From Microbacterium horticulturae (lineage in GTDB: Bacteria; Actinomycetota; Actinomycetes; Actinomycetales; Microbacteriaceae): a DNA stretch of 64,000 nucleotides. The stretch lies in contig NZ_CP119108.1 of NCBI RefSeq assembly GCF_029094505.1, forward strand, positions 3,410,001 to 3,474,000, given 5' to 3'. The stretch's first letter is position 1. Each line of letters opens with the position of its first letter. The notes below the pieces were generated by a model. It did not search any database. It was not told the origin of the DNA and saw only the letters and a program-made list of their open reading frames with translations. The position numbers and the translations under genes are program-made. Positions 33,059-42,378 of this stretch are shown here, piece by piece.

Positions 33059-34453
33059 ATGACAGATAACCGCACGTGGTCGTTCGCCATCGCTGGCGAA
33101 TGCATGGTCACTCGTCCGTTCGCGATGCACGACGAGCCTGAATTCGTCGAGGTTCTCGAGAAGCTCCGGCACTCCGATTTCACCTACGCGCACATCGAGA
33201 CGAACTTCGGCCACTTCAGCGAAGTCGACGCTCCCGCGCGCAGTGATCAGATCGGAAGCTACTTCATGACCGATCCGCAGGTCGCACATGATCTGCATTG
33301 GGCGGGCGTCGACATCGCCTCGCTCGCGAACAACCACAGCTTCGACTACGGCGTCAAGGGCATCGCTTCCTCGATCCGCCACTGCGATGAGGCGGGCATC
33401 AAACACGCCGGCACCGGAAGCGATCTGGAAGAGGCGCGGGAACCGGCCTACCTGGAAACGAAGAACGGGCGAGTGGCCCTCGTGTCGACCTCGACGGGAA
33501 ACAAGTCCCATGAATGGGCTACCCATCCGAAGGCCAGTCTCCCCGGCCGACCCGGTGTGAACGCCCTGCGGGCTCGGACGCGCTACGTCATTGGCCAAGA
33601 GGCCGCACGTCAGCTGAAGGAAATCGGTTCGCAACTGGGGATCCTCCGCGAGCACCACATGAACGTCGAAGGCAGTAGCGGTTTGCTCCGCAACGCTGAG
33701 GACGGCGAATTCAGTCTCGCCATGCCGAACGACCAGTCGACCACGGGCTCCAACCTGTTCACGCCGTCAGATCATTTCGAGGTGCAGACGACCGCCGATC
33801 CGCGGGACAAGGAGGGGAATCTGCGGTCGATCGCCGAGGCCGCGACGATGGCAGACCTGGTTCTCGTCGCCCACCACTTCAGTGTTTCAGAGGGCGGCCG
33901 AGGTGATACGGCACCGGGGTTCGTCCGAGAGTTCGCTCACGCGGCGATCGACGCCGGTGCGGATGTCTTCATCGGGCACGGATGGCATAAGACGCTCGGC
34001 ATCGAGATCTACAACGGCAAGCCCATCGTCTATGGTCTCGGCAACTTCTTCGCGCAGTCCGAGTTCGTCCGCCGTGTGCCCTTCGACGCGTACGAGTCGT
34101 GGGGCCACGATGTTGACCGTCTGACGACGCTGACGCCGGCAGCGCACCCTCTGCATCCGGGACTCACGGCCGGGAATCTCACGTGGTGGAGCTCCGCGGT
34201 GCTCAACTTCGTCTTCAGTGGGGGCAAGCTCGCCGAAATCGAGATGACACCGGTGGAACTCGGCCGCGAGGTGAGCCGCGAAGCGCCGTTGCACCGCCCG
34301 GTCGGCAGCGGGGATGCTCCGCTGACGGACGGACGGCCGTACATTGCCACGGGCGAGAACGCTCAAGCGATCCTCGAGCGCTATCAGCGACTGTCCGCGG
34401 ACCTGGGGACCGAGCTTGTCATAGATGGGGAGGTCGGACGCATCCGGCTCTGA
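33059..34453 (+). CDS. CapA-like (PgsA/poly-gamma-glutamate capsule family) metallophosphatase-fold protein
   Basis: 464 residues without signal peptide or membrane helix. CapA-family landmarks are FAIAGECMVTRPF, YAHIETNFG, SLANNHSFDYGVKGI, LVAHHFSVSEGG, and IGHGWHKTLGIEIYNGKPIVYGLGNF. The fold is metallophosphoesterase-like with Asn/His/Asp metal ligands. Classical CapA is membrane-anchored and works with CapB/C, none of which are here; this soluble form beside a catabolic operon is more likely an enzyme acting on a phospho- or acyl-compound. Function not assignable. RBS weak; ATG set by similarity of the first strand. Confidence 0.75.
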   Translation: MTDNRTWSFAIAGECMVTRPFAMHDEPEFVEVLEKLRHSDFTYAHIETNFGHFSEVDAPARSDQIGSYFMTDPQVAHDLHWAGVDIASLANNHSFDYGVKGIASSIRHCDEAGIKHAGTGSDLEEAREPAYLETKNGRVALVSTSTGNKSHEWATHPKASLPGRPGVNALRARTRYVIGQEAARQLKEIGSQLGILREHHMNVEGSSGLLRNAEDGEFSLAMPNDQSTTGSNLFTPSDHFEVQTTADPRDKEGNLRSIAEAATMADLVLVAHHFSVSEGGRGDTAPGFVREFAHAAIDAGADVFIGHGWHKTLGIEIYNGKPIVYGLGNFFAQSEFVRRVPFDAYESWGHDVDRLTTLTPAAHPLHPGLTAGNLTWWSSAVLNFVFSGGKLAEIEMTPVELGREVSREAPLHRPVGSGDAPLTDGRPYIATGENAQAILERYQRLSADLGTELVIDGEVGRIRL

Positions 34454-34473
34454 TGGCGCACGTGATCATCTCG

Positions 34474-34489
34474 GAGCCTGGGTAGGCTC
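34474..34489. terminator. Small hairpin between CapA-like and LysR genes
   Basis: GAGCCT/AGGCTC perfect 6-bp stem with a GGGT loop, 20 bp after the CapA-like stop. Could be a weak terminator or an operator. No U-tract. Confidence 0.3.
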
Positions 34490-34542
34490 ATGACGAGGAT
34501 GTCGATGCCGGTCCACGCCGCCGCATCGATGCCGAAGGGCGG

Positions 34543-35571
34543 GTGACGGCGATGGTGGAGAGCTACCTGCCGCATCGTCAGCAGTTGCTGCGCGGGCTGA
34601 CGTTCGACCAGCTCCTGATGACGCGGACAATAGCGGAGTCCGGATCGTTTCGAGAGGCGAGCCGCATCCTCTGTTTGACGCAACCCGCTGTCTCACAGCG
34701 TGTGCAGCACGTGGAGCAGGTACTCGGCACGCCGATCTTTCAGCGGCATGCTGGTGTCGGCGTCAGCCTGACCGATGCGGGGCGCACGTTCATCGAGTTC
34801 TGTGACCGTGCGATCGCTGAACTCGACCGGCTTCTCGACGATCTCGCCATCTCCGAGCGAGACGGCCAGGGGTCTGGGCTCGCCATCGCCGCACCATCCG
34901 ACAGCATCCAGTACTTCATGCTCGGCGTGCTGCCGCTCTACAAGGCCCGATTCCCCGGCCGCTCCGTACACGTCGTCCAATCCGGTTCGCGCGCGGACTC
35001 CGTCGAGGCGATGGAATCCGGCCAAGCGGATCTGGCGTTCTACCGCGTTCCGGTCGATCCTCGGCTCGAGACGATCGCTCTCATGAACGAACGACTCTTC
35101 CTTGTCGCTGCGGCCGACCATCCCCTCCTGGACGTGCCCGTCGAGCAACGCGCAGAGGCGCTCACTCGATACGAGTTCGCGACCTACTCGTCGGGCATGC
35201 GTTCACGGCAACTCGTCGAGCGCTGGGCGCTGAAGCTCGGCGTACGAATGGATATCGGTGTCGAGTCGAAGAGCCTGGAAGTGATGAAGGAAGTCGCGAT
35301 GCGCGGAACAGCGCTCTGCGTGCTTCCCGGTATCGCTATCGGCCAAGAGGTGAGAGACGGGATTCTCACCGTCATCGACATCGCCGGGATGCCCCTCCCT
35401 CGCGCGACGGCCATCGCGGTCAAGCGCGGCGCCACGCAATCTCCTGCTACGCGTGACTTCCTGAACCTGTTGATGGAGTATTGCCGCGAGAAGACCGGGC
35501 CTCTTGATCCCGAGGTGCGTTGGTCCTTCGGCGGTGCCCCAACGTCTGCACCCGACGTCGCCGGTGTCTGA
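34543..35571 (+). CDS. LysR-family transcriptional regulator
   Basis: 342 residues. The N-terminal winged HTH is clear (LTFDQLLMTRTIAESGSFREASRIL, then LTQPAVSQRVQHVEQVLG). A LysR substrate domain follows, with GLAIAAPSDSIQYFMLGVLPLYKARFPG and the usual ESGQADLAFYRVP. The start may be GTG 34543 or ATG 34552 three codons later. It overlaps the exporter gene and lies downstream of the CapA-like gene, so it is the natural activator of the divergent catabolic operon and perhaps of its own operon. Confidence 0.88.
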   Translation: MTAMVESYLPHRQQLLRGLTFDQLLMTRTIAESGSFREASRILCLTQPAVSQRVQHVEQVLGTPIFQRHAGVGVSLTDAGRTFIEFCDRAIAELDRLLDDLAISERDGQGSGLAIAAPSDSIQYFMLGVLPLYKARFPGRSVHVVQSGSRADSVEAMESGQADLAFYRVPVDPRLETIALMNERLFLVAAADHPLLDVPVEQRAEALTRYEFATYSSGMRSRQLVERWALKLGVRMDIGVESKSLEVMKEVAMRGTALCVLPGIAIGQEVRDGILTVIDIAGMPLPRATAIAVKRGATQSPATRDFLNLLMEYCREKTGPLDPEVRWSFGGAPTSAPDVAGV

Positions 35572-36856
35572 GCGCGCGGGCCACAGCGGGAAAGGATGGC
35601 CCGAACGGTGGCGCGCGCACGCGAAGGCTGCGGTCTCCTCATTAGCAGTTCGCAACTACCGCCTGTACTTCATCGGTCAGTCGATCTCGGTGATTGGCAC
35701 GTTCATGCAAACGCTCGCCCTGGCATTTCTGGTACTTCAACTCGGCGGCCAAGGGACGGAGGTGGGTCTCGTCGCGGCGGCCCGATTGGTGCCATTCATC
35801 ATCCTGGGGCCGTGGGGCGGGCTCGTCGTCGATCGCGCGAATCGTCGTGCGATCCTGCTCGTGACACAGATCGTGTCCGGCATCGGCGCTCTTGTCTTTG
35901 CCACCCTGGCGTGGACGCAACTCGCGACAGTGCCGATACTCGGCATCCTCTCGCTCCTGCTCGGTGTGGTGAATGTCTTCGACAACCCGGCGCGGCAGAG
36001 TCTGATCGCCGACCTCGTCGATCGACAGACGTTGAACAACGCTGTCGTGCTGAGTTCGGTGTCGATCAACATTGCGCGTCTCGTGGGCGGTGTCATCGGC
36101 GGCGCACTGGTCGCGGCGGTCGGTGCGCCCCTGTGCTTCTTGATCAATGCAGCATCCTTCGCCGCTGTCATCGTGAGCCTGCTCATGCTGAACACGAGCG
36201 ATATGCAGCCGATCGCACGTGTTGAGCGCGCGCGCGGTCAAATCCGCACGGGTCTCGCCTACGTGGCCACGACGCCTGAACTTCTACTCCCCCTGATCAT
36301 GCTGATGGTCACCGGGACACTCGCCTACGAGTTCCCGACCACGCTCCCCCTCTTCGCCACGGACGCCTTCGGCGGCACGGCCGCCACCTACGGCCTGATG
36401 GCTGCGGCAGAAGCGGCCGGTGGGATCGTCGGCGGCTTCGTTGCGGCGCGCAGGACAATCGCGCCGCGCACGTCATCGCTGGCGATCTCGGCGATCGGTT
36501 GGGGTGCTGCGATCCTTCTCACGGCAGTCGCACCGACGCTACTGCTCGCGCTCGTGCTCCTGCTGTTCGTCGGGTACGGCACAATCACATTCAACTCCAC
36601 CGCAAAGAGCGTGCTGCAACTGTCGGCAAGACCTGACATGCGAGGCCGGGTGATGTCGCTCTGGGGCATGGCGTGGATCGGCAGCACCGTCGTAGGAGCA
36701 CCGCTTGTCGGCTGGATTGCCGAGAACTTCGGAAGTCGATGGGGGCTGATTGCCGGAGGGGTACCCACGATCCTGACGGGGGCGCTCCTGCTTCCCTACC
36801 TGAGGCGACAGGAGCGAGGACGACGAGTCCTACCGGACAACCCCGGCGATCAGTGA
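35564..36856 (+). CDS. MFS transporter (DHA3/enterobactin-exporter-like)
   Basis: 430 residues, 12 predicted helices. N-terminal LAVRNYRLYFIGQSISVIGTFMQTLAL and the loop GLVVDRANRRAILL, then VFDNPARQSLIADLVDRQTLNNAV, are typical of MFS_3-type exporters. The GTG at 35564 is preferred because it overlaps the LysR stop by 8 bp and gives a normal N-terminus; no other in-frame start lies before the first helix. It may export a metabolite or toxic intermediate of the adjacent pathway. The end abuts a decayed gene remnant. Confidence 0.8.
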   Translation: MSERAGHSGKGWPERWRAHAKAAVSSLAVRNYRLYFIGQSISVIGTFMQTLALAFLVLQLGGQGTEVGLVAAARLVPFIILGPWGGLVVDRANRRAILLVTQIVSGIGALVFATLAWTQLATVPILGILSLLLGVVNVFDNPARQSLIADLVDRQTLNNAVVLSSVSINIARLVGGVIGGALVAAVGAPLCFLINAASFAAVIVSLLMLNTSDMQPIARVERARGQIRTGLAYVATTPELLLPLIMLMVTGTLAYEFPTTLPLFATDAFGGTAATYGLMAAAEAAGGIVGGFVAARRTIAPRTSSLAISAIGWGAAILLTAVAPTLLLALVLLLFVGYGTITFNSTAKSVLQLSARPDMRGRVMSLWGMAWIGSTVVGAPLVGWIAENFGSRWGLIAGGVPTILTGALLLPYLRRQERGRRVLPDNPGDQ

Positions 36857-37109
36857 CACTCCCGGTCGTGCGCAAGGCGATCGCGACCCGGTCGCGGTGC
36901 TGCCGATCACGGCGCAGCTGGTCGACGATCGCCTCATCGAGGCGAACACGCGCGTGTATCCCGGCGCGGTGCGGCGCATGAAGGCTCTGGTCGCGGCCGC
37001 GCGCATGGCCGAGCGCCCTGAGTTCGCCACCGAATACCTCGCCGAGCTACGCGACCGGTACCGGCGCCGCCCGTCGCTGATCAAACGAATGGATGCCGCG
37101 GGCCTGTGA
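36857..37109 (+). pseudogene. C-terminal remnant, probably of a SWIM zinc-finger-type protein
   Basis: A frame open to the stop at 37109 encodes DPVAVLPITAQLVDDRLIEA, then NTRVYPGAVRRMKALVAAAR, ending in YLAELRDRYRRRPSLIKRMDAAGL. The ending resembles the C-terminus of SWIM-domain proteins (AxLRxxHRRRPxLxxxLDxAGL). No N-terminal part, SWIM zinc motif or good start is present, and the frame begins right at the exporter's stop. It looks like the tail of a gene cut by insertion of the preceding block. A small real gene from GTG 36897 is the alternative. 37110-37215 shows nothing else. Confidence 0.4.
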
Positions 37110-37215
37110 AGCGGCGTCGACGGTAGCGATTTCCCTGCATCTCCGCCAGCACAGTCCCAGCAAAGAATCGGCCGTCACCGCACCATTTTACGCCCGCATC
37201 GGGCACACTCGAGGG

Positions 37216-38034
37216 ATGCCGGATCCGAAGAAGGCCCTCCGCACCACGGCGCTCCTCTCCCCGCTCCTCGTCGCGGCAACCCTCGCCGGCTGCGCCACAC
37301 CCGGCCAAACTCGCGCAGAAGAGCAAGCGACCAGGGCCCGCCACGACGCCGCCGAGATCGCCCGGCACCTGTACCGCGGGCCGACCGACACGATCGACGA
37401 CTACGCCCGCTGGGCCGATGACGATCTCGGCGATCGCACCTCGCCCGAGCCGATCGGATACACGAGCTACCCCGACGCGACGCACAACGATCCGCTCGGT
37501 GCCCTGCAGCTGCGCGTCACGCTCGAGAGCTACGACGGCTCCGATCCCTACGTAGCGTGCTTCGAGTCGCAGTTCGACTTCTGGGGCGTCGTGACAAACG
37601 AGCACGCGCACTGGGACGACGACAACTCGGTCGCCCGGCCCATCGAGTGCCCGGCGGATGCGCATCCCATCGATCCTCCCGTCGACACCCGCCCCGTCTA
37701 CGTCGTTCCCGACGGAGCCGAAGAGATCGTCGTCGACGTGCTCACTCGCGCGTCCGCACAGGACTCCGCCGATGCCATCCGGGCGGACATCGTGAAACGG
37801 ATGCCGCGGCCTACCGGCGAGCGCGAGGTCGCGTTCGACCCGTCCGTCGCGATCGGCGACCAGCAGATCGGCTTCGCGATGGGGGATGCCGACGACTGCC
37901 TCCTCGCGGTGCACCGACCCTCGGGCGAGGTCGAGGTGCTCAACGTGCCGCGCGTGCTACTTCAGCCCGGAGAGCTGGGATGTCGCGCCGACACCGCTCT
38001 GCGCCCGGTCGAGCAGCTGCGCGCGCCGCACTGA
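37216..38034 (+). CDS. Hypothetical lipoprotein
   Basis: 272 residues. The signal peptide and lipobox VAATLAGCATPG put the acylated Cys at about residue 25. The mature protein is acidic, with DTIDDYARWADDDLGD and a CF..C pattern (two mature Cys at about 115 and 140). I recognise no domain. RBS CGAGGG before ATG 37216; an upstream start at 37093 would precede the signal peptide. It is convergent with the KDG kinase gene, 12 bp between stops. Confidence 0.75.
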   Translation: MPDPKKALRTTALLSPLLVAATLAGCATPGQTRAEEQATRARHDAAEIARHLYRGPTDTIDDYARWADDDLGDRTSPEPIGYTSYPDATHNDPLGALQLRVTLESYDGSDPYVACFESQFDFWGVVTNEHAHWDDDNSVARPIECPADAHPIDPPVDTRPVYVVPDGAEEIVVDVLTRASAQDSADAIRADIVKRMPRPTGEREVAFDPSVAIGDQQIGFAMGDADDCLLAVHRPSGEVEVLNVPRVLLQPGELGCRADTALRPVEQLRAPH

Positions 38035-38046
38035 GCGGGGCGCTGG

Positions 38047-38991
38047 TCATCGCGCTACGGGGTCTGCTGCTCTCGCGCCGAATCGATCGAGATCGCGGCG
38101 TGTGGGCGAAGACTCCCAGTCCCCCGCGGCGGTGCAGGCCAGCGCGCCGCAGATGTTGCCCCGACGCAGCCGGGCCTCGGTGTCGAGGCCCTCGAGCGCG
38201 GCGCTGAGGTAGCCGGCGACGAACGCGTCACCGGCACCGACGGTGTCGACGACGTCGACGACGAGGCCCTGTACCTCCACGATCTCACCGGGGCGCACGG
38301 CGCATGCGCCGTCCGCCCCGCGCTTCCAGACCACTTCGCGCGGCACGCCGCTGCAGAGCTCTCGTGCGGCCTCGAGCGGATCGAGGCCGGGGTACAGAAG
38401 CTCGAGCTCATCCCCACCGCCGAACACCATGTCGGCGTTCTGTGCCAGCGTGCGCAGCAGCGGACCTGCGTGTTCCGCAGCGCCCAGGGCAGAACGGTAG
38501 TTGATGTCGAAGCTGACGCGCACACCCGCCGCATGCGCGCGATCGATCGCCGCGACGACGGCGTCATGGGCAGACGGCGACAGCAGCGGAGTGATTCCCG
38601 TCACGTGCATGATCTGCGCCTGTTCGATCCATCCCGGGGGAATGTCGTCGCGCGACAGATGCGAACCCGCCGCCGCGACGCGATAATAGCCGACCCAGGT
38701 CGACGTCGGGGTCGGGCGTTCTTTCACCATCAGCGCAGTGGGAGCGTGCGGGTCGACGACGCCTCGCACGTCGACGCCTTCCGCGCGGACCTCACGCAGC
38801 ACCCGCTCACCCAGCGAGTCGTCGCCCACGCGTCCGAGCCACGACACGTCGACGCCCAACCGTCGCAGCCCGATGGCGACATTGCTCTCGGCACCGCCGA
38901 TGCCCAGCACGAGATCGGTGGCATGTCGCAGCGAGCCGACATCCCGTGTGCGCACGAGCGCCATCGTCTCCCCCAGAGTGACGACGCGCAT
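38047..38991 (-). CDS. kdgK: 2-keto-3-deoxygluconate kinase (PfkB family)
   Basis: 314 residues. PfkB/ribokinase fold: N-terminal RVVTLGETMALV, substrate loop GGAESNVAIGLRRLGV, and ATP/anion-hole motif DTVGAGDAFVAGYLSA near the C-terminus with the catalytic Asp. It phosphorylates 2-keto-3-deoxygluconate (KDG) to KDPG. The assignment rests on its TGATG coupling to the KDPG aldolase gene and on the mannonate dehydratase two genes upstream. Last gene of the hexuronate/aldonate operon. Confidence 0.85.
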   Translation of the reverse strand: MRVVTLGETMALVRTRDVGSLRHATDLVLGIGGAESNVAIGLRRLGVDVSWLGRVGDDSLGERVLREVRAEGVDVRGVVDPHAPTALMVKERPTPTSTWVGYYRVAAAGSHLSRDDIPPGWIEQAQIMHVTGITPLLSPSAHDAVVAAIDRAHAAGVRVSFDINYRSALGAAEHAGPLLRTLAQNADMVFGGGDELELLYPGLDPLEAARELCSGVPREVVWKRGADGACAVRPGEIVEVQGLVVDVVDTVGAGDAFVAGYLSAALEGLDTEARLRRGNICGALACTAAGDWESSPTRRDLDRFGARAADPVAR

Positions 38992-39635
38992 CACGCGTGC
39001 TCCGCGACGACGTCGACGAAGGCGACGGCCCGCTCGCGCAGCGCGGCGAGATCTCCTCCCGAGAAGGCATCCCCGAGAAGAGGACCGCCCACGCTGATGG
39101 CAGCAGCACCGGCATCCAACCATCGAACGGCACCGGCCAGGTCCACCCCGCCGGACGGGACGACCTCGATGTCGGGAAAGGGACCCCGCAGGTCCTTCAC
39201 ATATGCGGGGCCCACCTGCGTGGCGGGAAAGACCTTCACCGCTGAGGCTCCGGCCGACCACGAGGCGAACAGCTCGCTGGGGGTCAGTCCACCGGGGATG
39301 ATCGGCGTTCCCGACTCGACTGCGGCGTGAACGAGGTCGGTGGAGCTCACGGGCGTGACGATGTACCGCGCACCGGCCAGAACGGCGCGACGGAGCTGCT
39401 CCGTGTCGGTGACCGTGCCCACGCCGAGGTCCAGGGCGCCGTCATAGCGATCGACCAGTTCAGGCAGCCGCTCGATGGTTCGCGGTGTCGTCAGTGTCAG
39501 CTCGACACTTCTGATGCCGACGTCGATGAGCACATCGAGCACACGGTCGTACTCGGCGGCGTCGCCGGCGCGCGCGACGACGATGAGACACGAAGCACCG
39601 GTGCGTTCGGGGAGTGCAAGACGCTCACCAGTCAT
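38991..39635 (-). CDS. eda: 2-keto-3-deoxy-6-phosphogluconate aldolase
   Basis: 214 residues, class I aldolase (TIM barrel). [12 protein letters not shown] holds the catalytic Glu, [15 protein letters not shown] and [14 protein letters not shown] follow, and the Schiff-base Lys is in [13 protein letters not shown]. It splits KDPG to pyruvate and glyceraldehyde 3-phosphate. ATG at 39635 lies inside the end of the mannonate dehydratase gene (11-bp overlap), and the stop shares a base with the kinase start. Confidence 0.88.
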   Translation of the reverse strand: MTGERLALPERTGASCLIVVARAGDAAEYDRVLDVLIDVGIRSVELTLTTPRTIERLPELVDRYDGALDLGVGTVTDTEQLRRAVLAGARYIVTPVSSTDLVHAAVESGTPIIPGGLTPSELFASWSAGASAVKVFPATQVGPAYVKDLRGPFPDIEVVPSGGVDLAGAVRWLDAGAAAISVGGPLLGDAFSGGDLAALRERAVAFVDVVAEHA

Positions 39636-40866
39636 GCACGGTCCCGTCCATGAGCCGGTTCACCGGCAGATACGCCTTCGTGTAGTCGAAGTGCGCAGCG
39701 CTCTTCTCGTCGAGTTCGACCCCCAAGCCGGTAGCATCACCGGGGTGAAGGAATCCCCGGTCGAAGGTGTATGAGGTCTGGAAGACCTCGAGCGTGGTCT
39801 CGTTGTGCGGCATGTACTCCTGGATGCCGAAGTTGTGGATCGCGAGATCTAGATGGAGGGCGGCGGCCATGCCGACGGGCGACACATCGGTCGGCCCGTG
39901 CATGCCCGACTTGACGCCGTAGATCGCGGCGAAGTCCAGCAGCTTCTTCATCGCCGTGATGCCGCCTGCGTGAGTGACCGACGATCGCACATAGTCGATC
40001 AGCCGCTCGGTGATGAGCGTCTGGTAGTCGTAAACCGAGTTGAACACCTCGCCGACGGCGAGCGGCGTGGTCGAGTGGCTGCGCACCAGGCGCAGCGCGC
40101 TCTGGTCCTCTCCCGGCGTGCAGTCCTCCAGCCAGAACAGGCGGTGCGGCTCGACGTCCTTCGCGAAGCGCGCCGCCTCGATCGGCGACATCCGATGATG
40201 CCCGTCGTGCAGTATCCGCAGTCCCGAGCCGAAGTCCTCCCGCAGGTGACCGAAGATCTCAGGCATGAAGGCGAGGTACGCCGGCGTGTCCCACGACTCC
40301 TCGGTCGGCCGGGTCGCCGGCGAGCCGTCGGGTGCGCGGTGGGCCGGCTCGTAGTCATATCGCGTACCCGGCTTGTTGCCGGCGACGCCATAGATCTGCC
40401 CCAATCCGGGCACACCGGCCTGCACGCGGACCGCCGTGTAGCCCTCCTCGAGGTAGCCGCTGACGGCGTCTTTCAGAGCCGCATAGTCGGCCCCCGATGC
40501 ATGCCCATAGACGCGGATCCCGTCGCGACTGGCGCCACCCAGCAGCTGGTACAGCGGCACACCGAGTTTCTTGGCCTTGATGTCCCACAGCGCCATGTCG
40601 ACGGCCGCGATCGCCGCCATCGTGACCGGTCCACGCCGCCAGTAGGGCCCGCGGTACAGGTACTGCCAGGTGTCTTCGATGCGGTCTTCGTCCCCTCCGA
40701 TCAGCGTCGACGCGACGTGATCTGCGAGGTACGACGCCACGGCCAGCTCACGGCCGTTCAGCGTGGCATCCCCCCACCCCACCACTCCGTCGGACGTGAC
40801 GATCTTCAAGGTCACGAAGTTGCGGCCCGGGCTCGTGCAGATGACGTCTGCGCGTTCAATGGTCAT
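39625..40866 (-). CDS. D-mannonate dehydratase of the enolase superfamily (RspA/ManD)
   Basis: 413 residues. The N-terminal cap begins [20 protein letters not shown] and [12 protein letters not shown], then [35 protein letters not shown], all highly typical of the ManD subgroup. Metal ligands are seen in [14 protein letters not shown] and GEVFN; the catalytic His is in [12 protein letters not shown]. It dehydrates D-mannonate (some members D-gluconate, often at low efficiency) to KDG. It lies between the symporter and the aldolase genes. ATG 40866 fits the family N-terminus exactly. Confidence 0.9.
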   Translation of the reverse strand: MTIERADVICTSPGRNFVTLKIVTSDGVVGWGDATLNGRELAVASYLADHVASTLIGGDEDRIEDTWQYLYRGPYWRRGPVTMAAIAAVDMALWDIKAKKLGVPLYQLLGGASRDGIRVYGHASGADYAALKDAVSGYLEEGYTAVRVQAGVPGLGQIYGVAGNKPGTRYDYEPAHRAPDGSPATRPTEESWDTPAYLAFMPEIFGHLREDFGSGLRILHDGHHRMSPIEAARFAKDVEPHRLFWLEDCTPGEDQSALRLVRSHSTTPLAVGEVFNSVYDYQTLITERLIDYVRSSVTHAGGITAMKKLLDFAAIYGVKSGMHGPTDVSPVGMAAALHLDLAIHNFGIQEYMPHNETTLEVFQTSYTFDRGFLHPGDATGLGVELDEKSAAHFDYTKAYLPVNRLMDGTVHDW

Positions 40867-40930
40867 GTCGGGTCCTTCCGGGGCACACCGAGGCACACCC
40901 CCTGATAGATGAGCGGAAGAGGGACGGTCG

Positions 40931-42328
40931 TCACATCGCGGGTCGAGGGTCGGTCAGATCTCGGCCGGACCATTCCGGTGCGACGATCGCAGCGACCAGC
41001 GCCGATGCGGTGAACACGCCCAGAAGCACCATGATCGGAATGACCGACCCTGTCGCGGCTGCGACCCACGCCGCGGCGACGATCGGGCCGACGCCGGTCG
41101 CGATTATCGCGGCGATCTCACGGACGACAGCGGTCAGGGTGTACCGGTTGCGGGCGCCGAAGATCTCGGGAAGGCTGATGTTCTCCATCGACGCCAGGCC
41201 GAGGACCGAGACGTTGTGGATCACGATGTAGCCGACAAACACCCAGCCGATCTGCTTCGAATCGATGGCGAGCATCGTCGGGATGATGAGCACCAGCGAC
41301 AACGACGTCATGATGACGTACATGCGGCGGCGGCCGAACCGGTCGCCGAGCCAGCCGACGAGAGGGATCGTGGCGAACCCGATCAGCGACGAGACGATGA
41401 CGACGTCCGGACCGATCCCCTTCTCCAAGGCGAGGGTGATGGTAATGAACGAGATCAGGTAGGTCTGGATGAGGCCGGAGTTGCCGGCCTGCCCGAATCG
41501 GAGGAAGAACGACACGAGCACGGCCTTGAGGGGCTTACGGTCCAGCGACTCCAGCGTGCGGATGTCGTTGGTCGCAGTGGCGTGGGCCACCATCTCGTCG
41601 TGGGAGAGCGCCTTGCCGTCGATGACGTCCGCGCGTTCCTCGAACACGGGGCTCTCCTTCAGCGAGAAGCGCACCCACAGAGCGAACAGCACGATCACCG
41701 CACTGGCGATGAACGGAATGCGCCACCCCCACGCGATCACATCGTTCTCGAGCATCACCGCCAGGAGGATCGCCCACACCGACGACGCGAACAGCGTGCC
41801 GCAGTTGGTACCGAGGGCGACCAGCGAAGCGATGACACCGCGGCGCTCGGCCGGGGCGTACTCGGCGAGCATGACGCCCGCGCCGGAGATCTCAGCGCCG
41901 GCCCCGAAGCCCTGCAGAAGTCGCAGCACGACCAGCAGCAGCGGTGCGACGAACCCGACCTGCTCATAGGTGGGGAGCACGCCGATGAGAGTCGTCGCGA
42001 CCCCCATCAGAAGGATCGTGTAGAAGAGGACCTTGCGCCGGCCGATGCGGTCGCCGAGGCGCCCGAACACGAAGGCGCCGATCGGTCGCGCGACATATCC
42101 GACACCGTAGGTCGCCATCGAGAGCACCACGGCGACGGCCGGGTCTTCGTCCGCGAAGAACAGCTGGCTGAATACAAGGGCCGCAGCGAGCGAATAGAGC
42201 TGGAAGTCCATGAACTCCAGGGCGGTGCCGAGCCAGCCCGATACGGCTGCGCGGACCAGATCCCCCATGGATCGACTCGCTGTGGGCGGCGTGGTCGTCT
42301 GCGTCTTCGGTGTTTCTGCCGTGCTCAT
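40931..42328 (-). CDS. MHS-family (metabolite:H+ symporter) MFS transporter
   Basis: 465 residues, 12 helices. MHS landmarks are [19 protein letters not shown] in helix 1, [17 protein letters not shown] in the loop 2-3, [15 protein letters not shown], and [17 protein letters not shown] in the central repeat. Family members import carboxylates such as shikimate, citrate or proline; here a sugar acid (gulonate, idonate, glucuronate or mannonate) is implied by the operon. RBS AAAGGAGTG. It lies 50 bp after the dehydrogenase gene. Confidence 0.88.
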   Translation of the reverse strand: MSTAETPKTQTTTPPTASRSMGDLVRAAVSGWLGTALEFMDFQLYSLAAALVFSQLFFADEDPAVAVVLSMATYGVGYVARPIGAFVFGRLGDRIGRRKVLFYTILLMGVATTLIGVLPTYEQVGFVAPLLLVVLRLLQGFGAGAEISGAGVMLAEYAPAERRGVIASLVALGTNCGTLFASSVWAILLAVMLENDVIAWGWRIPFIASAVIVLFALWVRFSLKESPVFEERADVIDGKALSHDEMVAHATATNDIRTLESLDRKPLKAVLVSFFLRFGQAGNSGLIQTYLISFITITLALEKGIGPDVVIVSSLIGFATIPLVGWLGDRFGRRRMYVIMTSLSLVLIIPTMLAIDSKQIGWVFVGYIVIHNVSVLGLASMENISLPEIFGARNRYTLTAVVREIAAIIATGVGPIVAAAWVAAATGSVIPIMVLLGVFTASALVAAIVAPEWSGRDLTDPRPAM

Positions 42329-42378
42329 CGGTCACTCCTTTGTAGAGACGGTGGCGGTTTGTCGTGCGTAGGTGGCGG

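Noticed and set aside
25712..36856. Phosphonate catabolism
   Set aside because: The transporter type fits, but no phosphonatase, C-P lyase or aminotransferase gene is present; left as substrate unknown.
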